A DNA stretch of 64,000 nucleotides from P36-A1 sp049478495 (GCF_049478495.1 NZ_CP168083.1:868001-932000), one strand, 5' to 3'. Positions 1 to 8,739 are shown, counted from the stretch's first letter. The notes: generated by a model not told the origin, from the sequence alone. Program-made: numbers and translations.

Positions 1-183
1 GTATTTTTCTGCATATTCTTCATCTTGAGAATTAGATACATGATTATACATCAATTTAAGTAGGTGTTTATCTTCTTTTGATAAAGGTATTGCGACATTT
101 TCAGATTTTTGATTTAGTACTTTAGAAGGTTCCATTATAATATCTTCATTAGTAATATATTTACGTTTTAGTATATTTTCCAT
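1..183 (-). CDS. def: Peptide deformylase, N-terminal part (cut by window edge)
   Basis: Only the first 61 codons are present; the gene reads leftward out of the window. The start ATG (183-181) follows a GAGGTG ribosome binding site seven bases upstream. The visible protein contains NEDIIMEPSKVLNQKSE, an (S)KEDK... helix and NSQDEEYAEKY. These match the N-terminus of type-2 Firmicutes deformylases, where the same place reads KNSQ.PELAEKYGLRPGVGLA. Deformylase removes the formyl group from nascent chains using a metal bound by a later HExxH, which lies outside the window. It is divergent from the ftsW/rodA gene, with about 160 bp between them holding both promoters. The family call rests on the N-terminus only. 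Confidence 0.75.
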   Translation of the reverse strand, partial: MENILKRKYITNEDIIMEPSKVLNQKSENVAIPLSKEDKHLLKLMYNHVSNSQDEEYAEKY

Positions 184-296
184 TATTACACCTCATACTA
201 ATTTTATCATAAAACAATCTTGAAATCTTTACTTTACACAAATTATTGTCATTATATCAATAACTTTTATTAATTTTTAATGAAACTATATTAAAA

Positions 297-324
297 TTGT
301 CAAAAATTTTGTATAATATATAGA
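297..324 (+). promoter_or_regulatory. Possible promoter of the ftsW/rodA-smc operon
   Basis: TTGTCA at 297-302 is followed 16 bases later by TATAGA at 319-324, 20 bp ahead of the start codon. A better -10 match, TATAAT (312-317), lies only 9 bp from that -35 and has no good -35 of its own, so the exact promoter is uncertain. Confidence 0.3.
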
Positions 325-343
325 TGTAAAAGAGGGTGAAATA

Positions 344-1552
344 ATGAAAGAAAATGCTAAATCAATTAAGAGGAAGATTCCTTTTGATGCAAAATCATTT
401 TTTAATATAAAAGCTAAGGGTGACTTAGTAATTTTAATATGCGTATTATTACTTGTTATAGGTGGATATATAATGGTTGCAAGTGCACATACCAACGTGT
501 TTGTTACCTATGGTGCAGGTGTATTTATAAAAGAAATGGCTAAAATTACGGTCTTTATAATTGTTGGCTTTTTCATAATGCAAAAACTAAATCAAAAGTT
601 TGATATAGAAATCTTTAAAAAGTATCGAAAAGTATTTCTAATGGGAATTTCTGCTTTGATGATTATGACTTTATTTTTCCCATCAGTAAATGGATCTAAA
701 TCATGGATAAATTTAGGATTTATGACCATTCAGCCAACAGAATTTTTAAAAATGTTTGTAATACTTGATAATGCAGTTTATTTCTCAAGTAAAAAATATC
801 AAAGTGAAACAGTTTTTAATGCCTATAAAGAGCCATTGCTTAAATTATTAATTAGTGTTTTATTTATCTTTATTTTACAAAATGACTTAGGGAATGCACT
901 GATAATAATAATGATATATCTAGTAATGTTTTATGCAATTCCTGATCCTAGAATTAAAAAGTTCAAAAAAACATTTGCAATTGCTATGGCAATTTTTATT
1001 ATATTGTTTTATATATTTGGAAAACAATTAAGTGACTTAATATATTCACTTCCAGATGACTTTTTCAAAAAAGCACAACTAACAAGAATTGCAGTATTGT
1101 TTAATCCACTTAAAGATGTATATATAAGTGGATTCCAAGTAACTAATGCACTAGTTGCCCTGGCTTCTGGTGGTTTGTTTGGTATGGGTTTAAATAATTC
1201 TACCACAAAATTTCTACTGCCTGAAGCATACAACGATGCCATAATAGCAGTTATTGCTGAAGAATTAGGTTTAGTTGGTGTTTTAGTATTATTTATATTA
1301 TATATTGGTATTATTGTAAAGCTATTAAGTTATGCTGAAAAGCCAAAAATTAGTACTGATTCAAGATTATTACTTGTAGGTGTTGCTGCCTTTTTTATGG
1401 CACAATTTTTTGTTAACATTGGTGGAATGGTTGGTTTAATACCAATGACTGGTGTAACATTACTATTTGTTTCAAGTGGTGGTTCTTCTATATTAATGGC
1501 ATTTATTTCTATCGGTATTGCTCAAGCAACAATAAAAAGGTATTTAAAGTAA
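344..1552 (+). CDS. SEDS-family peptidoglycan polymerase (FtsW/RodA type)
   Basis: A 402-residue polytopic membrane protein of the SEDS family, the lipid II glycosyltransferases that polymerise peptidoglycan with a partner class B penicillin-binding protein in division (FtsW) or elongation (RodA). Family marks visible are SWINLGFMTIQPTEFLKM (about residues 118-135), the QNDLGNALII loop, and AVIAEELGLVGVLVLF near residue 300, matching the conserved EELG segment. About ten hydrophobic segments are present. The start has a GAGGGTG site 7 bases upstream. The lysine-rich N-terminal 25 residues are cytosolic. The stop overlaps the next ATG by one base, so it heads a translationally coupled operon. 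FtsW and RodA cannot be told apart from sequence alone. Its presence means the organism makes a cell wall. Confidence 0.9.
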   Translation: MKENAKSIKRKIPFDAKSFFNIKAKGDLVILICVLLLVIGGYIMVASAHTNVFVTYGAGVFIKEMAKITVFIIVGFFIMQKLNQKFDIEIFKKYRKVFLMGISALMIMTLFFPSVNGSKSWINLGFMTIQPTEFLKMFVILDNAVYFSSKKYQSETVFNAYKEPLLKLLISVLFIFILQNDLGNALIIIMIYLVMFYAIPDPRIKKFKKTFAIAMAIFIILFYIFGKQLSDLIYSLPDDFFKKAQLTRIAVLFNPLKDVYISGFQVTNALVALASGGLFGMGLNNSTTKFLLPEAYNDAIIAVIAEELGLVGVLVLFILYIGIIVKLLSYAEKPKISTDSRLLLVGVAAFFMAQFFVNIGGMVGLIPMTGVTLLFVSSGGSSILMAFISIGIAQATIKRYLK

Positions 1553-1908
1553 TGGATACAACAATATATCTAGAATTACTAGAACTAAAAGATAAATTAA
1601 TTGCTACAGATATTTATATCCAATATGATAATAGTGTTGTAAAAGCATTAAATAATACAAGCTTAATAACACTTCTTCAAGAATATAATGATTTAGTTGA
1701 AATATATAATAAAGTTGATTATAAAAAAACAAAAGATGAAATTAAAAATAAATTAGATATAATAATTAATAGTTTATTTGAAATAGATGAATATATAGAA
1801 TTTATAAAAAAAGAAGATGATCTAGAACTATTGATTAAAGATACATCTAAAATAATTTTCAAAGATATCATTACGTTTAAAGAAGGTGAAGAAATTGGAT
1901 GTAAATAG
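1552..1908 (+). CDS. ylbF: YlbF-family protein
   Basis: 118 residues, almost all helical and acidic/lysine-rich, with no catalytic motif. The call rests largely on position: in Bacillus the order is ylbF-ylbG-rsmD-coaD, and here this gene directly precedes rsmD and coaD. The N-terminal pattern (LELLELKDKLIATDIYIQYDN, then a second helix) is compatible with the YlbF/YmcA fold. In B. subtilis YlbF is part of the RicAFT complex that stimulates RNase Y-dependent mRNA processing; whether this divergent protein does so is inference. ATG overlaps the preceding TAA, and its last codons overlap rsmD. Confidence 0.6.
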   Translation: MDTTIYLELLELKDKLIATDIYIQYDNSVVKALNNTSLITLLQEYNDLVEIYNKVDYKKTKDEIKNKLDIIINSLFEIDEYIEFIKKEDDLELLIKDTSKIIFKDIITFKEGEEIGCK

Positions 1909-2443
1909 AGGTAACTTTAAAGGCTTAAAACTAGAAACATTAAGTGGAGAAAATACAAGACCTACTCAATCAAGAGTAAAAGAAGCCATTTTTTCCATGC
2001 TTTCAAACAATGTATATGATGCTAAAGTCTTAGACTTATTTGCTGGATCAGGTGCACTTGGTATAGAGTCTTTATCAAATAATGCTAAAAGAGTTGATTT
2101 TGTAGATAGTAATATAGATGCAATTAAGGTAATAAATAACAATTTAAACAAATTAAAAGATTGTGAATATAAAGTACACAATATTGATTATAATAAAGCA
2201 CTTATAAATTTTAAAGAAAGTAATCAAAAGTTTGATTTAATTTTTTTAGACCCACCATATAAACAACACTTAATTAATAAACTATTAATAGATATTGAAA
2301 AACTAGACTTAATAAATGAGTTTACAATAATTGTGTGTGAAAGTAATTTAGATGAAAATGTTATAAGTGAAACAAGTAAATTAGAATTATATAAAGAAAA
2401 AAAGTATGGAAATACTAAAATAAGAATGTTTAGGAGAAAATAA
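1895..2443 (+). CDS. rsmD: 16S rRNA (guanine966-N2)-methyltransferase RsmD
   Basis: Methylates G966 of 16S rRNA using S-adenosylmethionine. Visible motifs are the RsmD N-terminus (GNFKGLKLE, then TRPTQSRVKEAIFSML), the SAM-binding motif VLDLFAGSGALGIESLS near residue 43, and the catalytic LIFLDPPYKQ near 120. I place the start at TTG 1895: it gives MDVNRGNFKGLKL, aligning exactly with the usual MRVISGxxKGRKL, and an AGAAGGTG site lies 6 bases upstream. A GTG at 1886 is in frame but lies inside that ribosome binding site. The gene overlaps the ylbF-like gene by 14 bases and is followed after 2 bases by coaD, as in Bacillus. Confidence 0.92.
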   Translation: MDVNRGNFKGLKLETLSGENTRPTQSRVKEAIFSMLSNNVYDAKVLDLFAGSGALGIESLSNNAKRVDFVDSNIDAIKVINNNLNKLKDCEYKVHNIDYNKALINFKESNQKFDLIFLDPPYKQHLINKLLIDIEKLDLINEFTIIVCESNLDENVISETSKLELYKEKKYGNTKIRMFRRK

Positions 2444-2445
2444 CA

Positions 2446-2952
2446 ATGAAAATTGCAATTTATCCAGGATCATTTGATCCTGTTACTAAAGGACATGAAG
2501 ATATTATAAAAAGAGCTTCTGAAATGTTTGATATACTATATGTAGTAGTACTTGGAAATCCGGCAAAAAAGACACTTTTTACAGTAGATGAAAGAGTAGA
2601 GTTAATTGAAAATGTTATTTCTGATTTAGATAATGTTAAAGCAGATAGTAGTCATGCTTTAGCAATAACATATGCCAAAGAAAAGAATGCTAAATTTATT
2701 GTTAGAGGTCTTAGAGCTACTGATGATTTTGAATATGAATTGAACATTTTTGCATTTAATCAACATATTGAAAAAGAAATAGATACTATCTTTTTAATGA
2801 CAAAATTACATAATTCATTTATTTCATCTAGTGGGGTAAAAGAAATGGCCTCATACAATGCTAATATTGATGGATTAGTTTCACCTTGCGTTAAAGCTGC
2901 TATTCACAAAAAATATGAAGCTGAAAAGGGGAATGATGGAATTTGCACTTAA
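2446..2952 (+). CDS. coaD: Phosphopantetheine adenylyltransferase
   Basis: Transfers AMP from ATP to 4'-phosphopantetheine, the penultimate step of coenzyme A synthesis. The 168-residue protein begins MKIAIYPGSFDPVTKGHEDII with the nucleotidyltransferase T/HxGH motif (TKGH), followed by FIVRGLRATDDFEYE and SSSGVKEMA near residue 128, all diagnostic. Length matches the family (about 160). The last enzyme of the pathway, coaE, is at 27639-28253 in another operon. The gene overlaps smc by 10 bases. Confidence 0.95.
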   Translation: MKIAIYPGSFDPVTKGHEDIIKRASEMFDILYVVVLGNPAKKTLFTVDERVELIENVISDLDNVKADSSHALAITYAKEKNAKFIVRGLRATDDFEYELNIFAFNQHIEKEIDTIFLMTKLHNSFISSSGVKEMASYNANIDGLVSPCVKAAIHKKYEAEKGNDGICT

Positions 2953-5852
2953 ATAAAGTTGAGGCAATAGGATTTAAATCTTTTGCAAATAAAGTCAACA
3001 TAAACTTTGAACCTGGAATAAATGGGATAGTTGGTCCAAATGGTTGTGGTAAAAGTAATATTACAGATGCAATTAAATGGGTTTTAGGAGAACAATCGAC
3101 TAAAAATCTTCGAGCATCTGGAATGAGTGATGTAATTTTTGCAGGTAGTGATGATTACAAAAAGCAGAATTTTGCACAAGTATCATTAATATTTGATAAT
3201 AAAGATAGGACCTTAGATATTGAATTTGAGCAGGTTGAAATAACAAGAAGACTTTATAGATCTGGAGAAAGTGAATATTTAATTAATAAAAGTCCAAGTA
3301 GGTTAAAAGATATAGTAGAATTAATTATGGATACAGGCTTAGGAAAAGATTCACTTTCAATAATATCTCAAGGAGCAATAGCTGACTTTGCATCAGCAAA
3401 ACCAGAGGATAGAAGAAGTATTTTTGAAGAAGCAGCTTCTGTATCTAAATACAAAAAAAGAAAAATAGAGTCTTTAAAAAAGTTAGATCGAACAACTCAA
3501 AATCTACAAAGATTATCAGATATAATTTCAGAATTAGAATCACAAATAGAACCATTAAAAAAACAAGCTATTAAGGCAAAAAAATATCTAAATGCAAAAG
3601 ATAAATTAGAAGATATTGAAATCTCAGTAATAGTACATGAAATAAATGCAAATGAAATACTATTAAAAGAAATTAAAAGTGATATCTTAGATTCTAATTC
3701 ACAAATAGTTTTAATTGAAAAACAATTAAACGAATCTGAAACAAACAAGGAAAAACTAGATGTAGAATACAAGAAATCAAACAATAATGTGGCAAAACTA
3801 CAACAAGAGTTGTTATTACAAATAGAAGAAATTGATACTCTAGAAAATGAAAAAAAAGAGGTTTATGCTTTAAATACTCAAAATACGGATGATTTTTATA
3901 TTCAAAAACTAAAAGAGAAAATAGATAGTTTACAAACTGAAATTGAAGTGCAAAGAAATAACTATATAAATTTTTCAAATCAAAAAGAACTATTAATGCA
4001 AACTTTTAATGAAATTCAAGAAAATTATAATATTTTGATAACAAACAAGAATAAGCTAACAAATCAAATAAATAGTACTAACAATAAGTTTCATGTGTTA
4101 AAAAATTCTATAGATAACAATTCTAATTTATATGCAGGAGTAAAAGCAATAATTACTCAAAAAGATCATTTTTCAGGGTATATAGGATTAGTTAAAGATT
4201 TGTTTACTGTAGATGAAAAATATGCAAATGCAATATCTAAAGCGATTTCATCACAGCTACAAAACATCGTCATGGTTAATAGTCAAGATGTTAAAGATGC
4301 GGTTAATTTTTTGAAAAGAAATAAAGCTGGTAGGGCTACTTTTATTCCTTTAGATTTGATAAAAAATAGATATGTTAATGATGATGATATTTTTGTTGCA
4401 AAATCACAAAATGGTTTTATTGATCAAGCAATTCATTTAATAAAATTTGACAATGAATACAATAAAATGTTTAGTTATTTTCTTAGTAATATTTTAATTG
4501 TAGACAATATAGACCACGCAATAGAATTGTCAAAGCTATTAAAATCAAAGTATAAAATAGTTACACTTGATGGAGAAGTTATTAATCCTGGAGGAATAGT
4601 AACAGGAGGAAATAGTAGGAATGAATCAAATAATATTTTAACTTTAAAACAAGATTTAGAAAAAGTAACTATCAATAAATCTTTGCTAGAAAATGAGTTA
4701 TTACAAGTTGAAGATGAAATATTTGTTAATCAACAAAATCAGGCAAACACAAGAAATAAAATTAATCAATTTAATATTTCAATTGCTAAATCAGAAGAAA
4801 ATGAAAACAATAATAAATATCAATTTAAGATTAATAAAGCCGAATATGAGTTATTAACCAAAAAAGAATATCAACAAAACAATGATACAGAAGATATAAC
4901 AAATAAATTATTATTAGCTAAAAATAATAAACAAGAAATTATTAATAATATTCAGACCAATCGTGAAGAAAGTCTAAGATTATCTAAATTAATTGAAACA
5001 ATAGAAATTAGTTTAAAAGCATCAAGAATTGAAATTAATAATTATAGACAAAAATATAGTGACTTAAACATTAAACTTACTAAAATAGAAATTTATATAA
5101 AATCAAACTTAGATAGATTAGCAATTGAATATAAATTAACTATAGACCACGCTAGAGAAATATCACAAAATGATATTGATATTAAACTTGCAAAAGAAGA
5201 AGTTAGTAGATGGAAATCAATCATAAAAAGTTTAGGTAATGTAAATTTATTAGCAGTAGATGAATATGAAAAAATTAAAGAAAGATTTGATTTTATGTCA
5301 ACTCAAAAAAATGATTTAGAAAGTTCACGTTCTGAAATACTGCAAATGATCAATGAAACAGATAAAATTATGGTAAAGAAATTTAAAGAGACTATTGAAG
5401 AAATTAATGATGTGCTACCAGATACTTTCAAAAAATTATTTGGTGGGGGAAATGCTACATTAGCATATACAGATCCTTCAAATATTTTAGAAACAGGAAT
5501 TGAAATACAAGCACAACCACCAGGTAAAACTGTGCAAAACCTTAATTTGTTTTCTGGAGGAGAAAAAGCGATGATTGCTTTGTCTGTGCTATTTGCTATT
5601 CTTAAAGTAAGACCAGTTCCACTATGTATATTAGATGAAGTAGAAGCTGCTTTAGATCAAGCAAATGTTGAAAGATTTGCCAAATTTTTGAAAGAATTTG
5701 CATACAAAACACAATTTATTGTTATTACCCATCGTCCAGGAACCATGGAACAATGTGATGTTTTATATGGCGTTACAATGCAAGAAAAAGGTGTAACAAA
5801 GATGATTGGTGTAAAATTAGAAGAAGCTAAAGATATGATAGACAAGGAGTAA
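2943..5852 (+). CDS. smc: Chromosome segregation ATPase SMC (short form)
   Basis: Forms the V-shaped dimer that, with ScpAB, organises and segregates the chromosome. The N-terminal head has Walker A GPNGCGKS at residues 31-38. Long coiled coils flank a hinge (about residues 395-530, including FSGYIGLVKDLF and GGIVTGG). The C-terminal head has the signature LFSGGEKAMIAL and Walker B CILDEVEAALD. At 969 residues it is about 200 shorter than Bacillus SMC (about 1186), and the missing length is in the coiled-coil arms. The start is TTG 2943 inside the end of coaD; MHLNKVEAIGFKSFA fits the family start (MYLKRLELxGFKSFA), and no in-frame ATG is nearby. It is followed at once by ftsY, a common smc-ftsY pairing. 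Confidence 0.95.
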   Translation: MHLNKVEAIGFKSFANKVNINFEPGINGIVGPNGCGKSNITDAIKWVLGEQSTKNLRASGMSDVIFAGSDDYKKQNFAQVSLIFDNKDRTLDIEFEQVEITRRLYRSGESEYLINKSPSRLKDIVELIMDTGLGKDSLSIISQGAIADFASAKPEDRRSIFEEAASVSKYKKRKIESLKKLDRTTQNLQRLSDIISELESQIEPLKKQAIKAKKYLNAKDKLEDIEISVIVHEINANEILLKEIKSDILDSNSQIVLIEKQLNESETNKEKLDVEYKKSNNNVAKLQQELLLQIEEIDTLENEKKEVYALNTQNTDDFYIQKLKEKIDSLQTEIEVQRNNYINFSNQKELLMQTFNEIQENYNILITNKNKLTNQINSTNNKFHVLKNSIDNNSNLYAGVKAIITQKDHFSGYIGLVKDLFTVDEKYANAISKAISSQLQNIVMVNSQDVKDAVNFLKRNKAGRATFIPLDLIKNRYVNDDDIFVAKSQNGFIDQAIHLIKFDNEYNKMFSYFLSNILIVDNIDHAIELSKLLKSKYKIVTLDGEVINPGGIVTGGNSRNESNNILTLKQDLEKVTINKSLLENELLQVEDEIFVNQQNQANTRNKINQFNISIAKSEENENNNKYQFKINKAEYELLTKKEYQQNNDTEDITNKLLLAKNNKQEIINNIQTNREESLRLSKLIETIEISLKASRIEINNYRQKYSDLNIKLTKIEIYIKSNLDRLAIEYKLTIDHAREISQNDIDIKLAKEEVSRWKSIIKSLGNVNLLAVDEYEKIKERFDFMSTQKNDLESSRSEILQMINETDKIMVKKFKETIEEINDVLPDTFKKLFGGGNATLAYTDPSNILETGIEIQAQPPGKTVQNLNLFSGGEKAMIALSVLFAILKVRPVPLCILDEVEAALDQANVERFAKFLKEFAYKTQFIVITHRPGTMEQCDVLYGVTMQEKGVTKMIGVKLEEAKDMIDKE

Positions 5853-5856
5853 TAAT

Positions 5857-6846
5857 ATGGCTAAAAAAAGTTTTTTTAAAAAGATTAGTGAAGCAGTACT
5901 AGGTAAATCCGCACAATCAAATGAAAAATATGCAGCGGGTTTAGATAAATCAAGTAAGTCTTTTACTGATCAAATAAACAGCCTAGCAGCAAGATATCGT
6001 GAAATCGATGAAAATTATTTTGAAGAATTAGAAGATGCTTTAATAATGTCAGATGTTGGTGTAAACATGGTCATGACAATTGTTGATGAAATAAGAAAAG
6101 AAGTTAGATTACAAAATATAAAAGACCCAAAAATGATTAATGAATTAATTGTCGATAAAATGTTTGTAATATATGCAAATCAAGGATATATGAGCACTAC
6201 ATTAAATGTTAATAATCCAGGACTTAATGTAATTTTGATGGTTGGAGTTAATGGAGTAGGTAAAACAACAACAATTGCTAAACTAGTTAAAATGCTTCAA
6301 AACGATGGAAAAAAAGTAATGGTAGCTGCTGGAGATACATTTAGAGCTGGGGCAATAAATCAATTAGATGAATGGGCTAAAAGATTAGATGTAATGATTG
6401 CAAAAAAAGAAGAGAATTCAGATCCAAGTTCAGTTGTCTTTGATGCAGTTAAAAAAGCAAAAGAAAATGATGTTGATGTACTAATATGTGATACTGCAGG
6501 AAGATTGCAAAACAAAGTGAATTTAATGAATGAATTAGATAAAATAAAGAGAGTAATACAAAAAGAGGTACCAGAAGGCCCTCAAGAGACTTTATTGGTA
6601 ATAGATGCTACAACTGGTCAAAACGGGGTCTCACAAGCTGCTATCTTTAAAGAAGTTGCTAATGTAACAGGAATTGTATTATCAAAAATGGATGGAAGTG
6701 CAAAAGGTGGAATAGTTCTAGCAATAAAAGAATTGATAGATATACCTGTAAAATTTATAACTGTTGGAGAACAAATAGAAGATATAGAAGAATTTGATTT
6801 AGAAAAATATATATATTCACTTACAAAAGGATTATTTAATGAATAA
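5857..6846 (+). CDS. ftsY: Signal recognition particle receptor FtsY
   Basis: The SRP receptor GTPase that docks ribosome-nascent-chain complexes at the membrane translocon. A basic N-terminus leads into the helical N domain and then the G domain with P-loop GVNGVGKTTT (about 130-139), DTFRAGAINQL, DTAGRLQNK, SKMDGSAKGG and the C-terminal VGEQIEDIEEFD. At 329 residues it has only a short A domain, as in most Gram-positives. It lies 4 bases after smc and overlaps ylxM by 8 bases. The partner gene ffh, often next to ylxM, is not in this window. Confidence 0.96.
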   Translation: MAKKSFFKKISEAVLGKSAQSNEKYAAGLDKSSKSFTDQINSLAARYREIDENYFEELEDALIMSDVGVNMVMTIVDEIRKEVRLQNIKDPKMINELIVDKMFVIYANQGYMSTTLNVNNPGLNVILMVGVNGVGKTTTIAKLVKMLQNDGKKVMVAAGDTFRAGAINQLDEWAKRLDVMIAKKEENSDPSSVVFDAVKKAKENDVDVLICDTAGRLQNKVNLMNELDKIKRVIQKEVPEGPQETLLVIDATTGQNGVSQAAIFKEVANVTGIVLSKMDGSAKGGIVLAIKELIDIPVKFITVGEQIEDIEEFDLEKYIYSLTKGLFNE

Positions 6847-7165
6847 TATAGAAAATATAACTAGACTAATAGCTCTTTATGATATTTATAAAGAGCTATT
6901 AACTAGCAAACAACAAGAATACTTTGAACAATACTATTTTGAAGATCTTAGTTTACAAGAAATTTCAGAAAATTTTAATGTTTCTCGAAATGCAATACAT
7001 AGAAATTTACAAACAACTCAAGAACATTTAGAAAAATATGAAAACGTATTAAAAATCCAATTAAACCAAAATAAACTTATAACAGAATTTGAATACTTAG
7101 CAAATAAATATGAGATTTCTAAAACAGATAAACATAGCATGATAAAAATAATCAATGATAAATAA
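6839..7165 (+). CDS. ylxM: YlxM/p13-family helix-turn-helix protein (UPF0122)
   Basis: 108 residues with a sigma-70 region-4-like helix-turn-helix: EDLSLQEISENFNVSRNAIHRNLQ near residues 35-60, preceded by LTSKQQEYFEQYYFEDLS. This is the UPF0122/YlxM signature. In streptococci YlxM binds SRP components and is encoded beside ffh; here it overlaps ftsY by 8 bases, which supports the SRP link. Its exact role is not settled. It ends the smc operon and is followed by an AT-only hairpin with a T-run. Confidence 0.85.
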   Translation: MNNIENITRLIALYDIYKELLTSKQQEYFEQYYFEDLSLQEISENFNVSRNAIHRNLQTTQEHLEKYENVLKIQLNQNKLITEFEYLANKYEISKTDKHSMIKIINDK

Positions 7166-7189
7166 ATAAGGAAATATTATAAACATATT

Positions 7190-7216
7190 AATAATTTAAT
7201 ATATATTATTTTTTTA
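7190..7216 (+). terminator. Weak AT-only terminator after ylxM
   Basis: AATAAT (7190-7195) can pair with ATTATT (7205-7210), followed by a T-run to about 7216. The stem has no G:C pair, so termination is likely leaky. Confidence 0.3.
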
Positions 7217-7350
7217 CATATTATAAAAATTATTTAGTCGTTTTTTGCTAATGTTTTACTATAAAGTCAAGAGAAAAAGCCCAAAAGTAAAGCGTTTTTT
7301 AACTAATAATTACAAAAAACAAGTTTATCAAAAAAAAATGTAAAAAAGAC

Positions 7351-7379
7351 TTGCTATGTATGTTTAGTATATGTATAAT
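7351..7379 (+). promoter_or_regulatory. Promoter of the tRNA operon
   Basis: TTGCTA (7351-7356), a 17-bp spacer and TATAAT (7374-7379) lie 37 bp upstream of the first tRNA. It is the only good promoter ahead of the array, so all 14 tRNAs probably come from one transcript. Confidence 0.6.
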
Positions 7380-7415
7380 ATAAGAGTGTTAAGCAAGAGA
7401 AAACAAAAAAGAGTT

Positions 7416-7491
7416 GGACGATTAGCTCAGTTGGGAGAGCATCTGCCTTACAAGCAGAGGGTCAGCGGTTCGAGCCCGTTATCGTCCACCA
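7416..7491 (+). tRNA. tRNA-Val (anticodon TAC), copy 1
   Basis: 76-nt cloverleaf with acceptor GGACGAT/ATCGTCC, anticodon loop CTTACAA (anticodon 7449-7451) and encoded CCA. It differs from copies 2 and 3 by a paired change in the T stem: A7464-T7480 here, G-C in the others. Confidence 0.97.
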
Positions 7492-7492
7492 T

Positions 7493-7568
<76 letters not shown>

Positions 7569-7575
7569 TTAACAC

Positions 7576-7659
7576 GGAGGGGTAGCGAAGTGGCTAAACG
7601 CGACTGACTGTAACTCAGTTCCTTAGGGTTCGGCGGTTCGAATCCGCCCCCCTCCACCA
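7576..7659 (+). tRNA. tRNA-Tyr (anticodon GTA), copy 1
   Basis: 84 nt with the long variable arm expected of bacterial tRNA-Tyr. Acceptor GGAGGGG/CCCCTCC, anticodon loop CTGTAAC, encoded CCA. Differs from copy 2 at two bases in the variable arm. Confidence 0.97.
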
Positions 7660-7664
7660 TTTAT

Positions 7665-7739
7665 TGGGGATTAGCCAAGCGGTAAGGCAAGGGACTTTGA
7701 CTCCCTCATGCACTGGTTCGAATCCAGTATCCCCAGCCA
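7665..7739 (+). tRNA. tRNA-Gln (anticodon TTG), copy 1
   Basis: 75 nt, acceptor TGGGGAT/ATCCCCA with a U1-A72 pair typical of tRNA-Gln, anticodon loop CTTTGAC, encoded CCA. Confidence 0.97.
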
Positions 7740-7744
7740 TTAGT

Positions 7745-7820
7745 GTCCTGTTAGCTCAGTTGGTAGAGCATCTGACTTTTAATCAGAGGGTCACAGGTTC
7801 GAATCCTGTACAGGACACCA
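7745..7820 (+). tRNA. tRNA-Lys (anticodon TTT), copy 1
   Basis: 76 nt, acceptor GTCCTGT/ACAGGAC, discriminator A, anticodon loop CTTTTAA, encoded CCA. Confidence 0.97.
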
Positions 7821-7854
7821 TTTATAAAAAATCCAGTTTTAAATTTTACACCAT

Positions 7855-7943
7855 GCCCTGGTGGCGGAACTGGTAGACGCACAGGACTTAAAATCCTGCG
7901 GGTAGTGATATCCGTGCCGGTTCGATTCCGGCCCAGGGCACCA
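7855..7943 (+). tRNA. tRNA-Leu (anticodon TAA), copy 1
   Basis: 89-nt class II tRNA with a long variable arm; acceptor GCCCTGG/CCAGGGC, anticodon loop CTTAAAA, encoded CCA. The spacer before it (AATCCAGTTTTAA motif at about 7830) recurs before copy 2. Confidence 0.97.
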
Positions 7944-7946
7944 TTT

Positions 7947-8022
7947 GGACGATTAGCTCAGTTGGGAGAGCATCTGCCTTACAAGCAGAGGGTCGGCGGT
8001 TCGAGCCCGTCATCGTCCACCA
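7947..8022 (+). tRNA. tRNA-Val (anticodon TAC), copy 2
   Basis: 76 nt; same as copy 1 except for the G-C pair at the base of the T stem. Encoded CCA. Confidence 0.97.
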
Positions 8023-8027
8023 TTTAT

Positions 8028-8102
8028 TGGGGATTAGCCAAGCGGTAAGGCAAGGGACTTTGACTCCCTCATGCACTGGTTCGAATCCAGTATCCCCAGC
8101 CA
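8028..8102 (+). tRNA. tRNA-Gln (anticodon TTG), copy 2
   Basis: 75 nt; appears identical to copy 1, and the flanking CATTTAT and CATTAGT spacers are shared too. Confidence 0.97.
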
Positions 8103-8107
8103 TTAGT

Positions 8108-8183
8108 GTCCTGTTAGCTCAGTTGGTAGAGCATCTGACTTTTAATCAGAGGGTCACAGGTTCGAATCCTGTACAGGACACCA
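8108..8183 (+). tRNA. tRNA-Lys (anticodon TTT), copy 2
   Basis: 76 nt; appears identical to copy 1. Together with the preceding tRNA-Gln it repeats the block at 7660-7820. Confidence 0.97.
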
Positions 8184-8198
8184 TTTATTTTAAATAAC

Positions 8199-8274
8199 GG
8201 ACGATTAGCTCAGTTGGGAGAGCATCTGCCTTACAAGCAGAGGGTCGGCGGTTCGAGCCCGTCATCGTCCACCA
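8199..8274 (+). tRNA. tRNA-Val (anticodon TAC), copy 3
   Basis: 76 nt; same sequence as copy 2, encoded CCA. Confidence 0.97.
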
Positions 8275-8297
8275 TAAGTACAATTTTACCAATATGT

Positions 8298-8373
8298 GTC
8301 CTGTTAGCTCAGTTGGTAGAGCATCTGACTCTTAATCAGAGGGTCGCAGGTTCGAAGCCTGTACAGGACACCA
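8298..8373 (+). tRNA. tRNA-Lys (anticodon CTT)
   Basis: 76 nt; same body as tRNA-Lys(TTT) but anticodon loop CTCTTAA. It also has changes in the T arm (GCAGG stem, loop ending AAG). This makes it the AAG-reading isoacceptor, evidently derived from a tRNA-Lys(TTT) copy. Confidence 0.96.
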
Positions 8374-8402
8374 ATAGAAAAATCCAGTTTTAATTTACAC
8401 CA

Positions 8403-8491
8403 GCCCTGGTGGCGGAACTGGTAGACGCACAGGACTTAAAATCCTGCGGGTAGTGATATCCGTGCCGGTTCGATTCCGGCCCAGGGCACCA
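8403..8491 (+). tRNA. tRNA-Leu (anticodon TAA), copy 2
   Basis: 89 nt; appears identical to copy 1 and carries the same kind of upstream spacer. Confidence 0.97.
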
Positions 8492-8494
8492 TTT

Positions 8495-8570
<76 letters not shown>

Positions 8571-8579
8571 TTTTTTTTT

Positions 8580-8663
8580 GGAGGGGTAGCGAAGTGGCTA
8601 AACGCGACTGACTGTAACTCAGTTCCCTTGGGTTCGGCGGTTCGAATCCGCCCCCCTCCACCA
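8580..8663 (+). tRNA. tRNA-Tyr (anticodon GTA), copy 2
   Basis: 84 nt; last tRNA of the array. Its variable arm reads CCCTTGGG where copy 1 has CCTTAGGG. Confidence 0.97.
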
Positions 8664-8673
8664 TAATGACAAC

Positions 8674-8699
8674 AAACTATCTTTTAGATAGTTTTTTTT
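8674..8699 (+). terminator. Terminator of the tRNA operon
   Basis: AAACTATCT (8674-8682), three-base loop, AGATAGTTT (8686-8694), then T5. It begins 11 bp after the last CCA. Confidence 0.85.
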
Positions 8700-8739
8700 A
8701 TTTGACATAAGCACACAAGAGGTATTAAAACTATCAGTA

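Noticed and set aside
286..495. Small - strand frame overlapping the ftsW/rodA start
   Set aside because: No ribosome binding site, and it covers the promoter and coding region of a certain gene.
7664..8103. Open frames within the tRNA array on both strands
   Set aside because: They are translations of tRNA genes and spacers; the cloverleaf structures explain the sequence fully.
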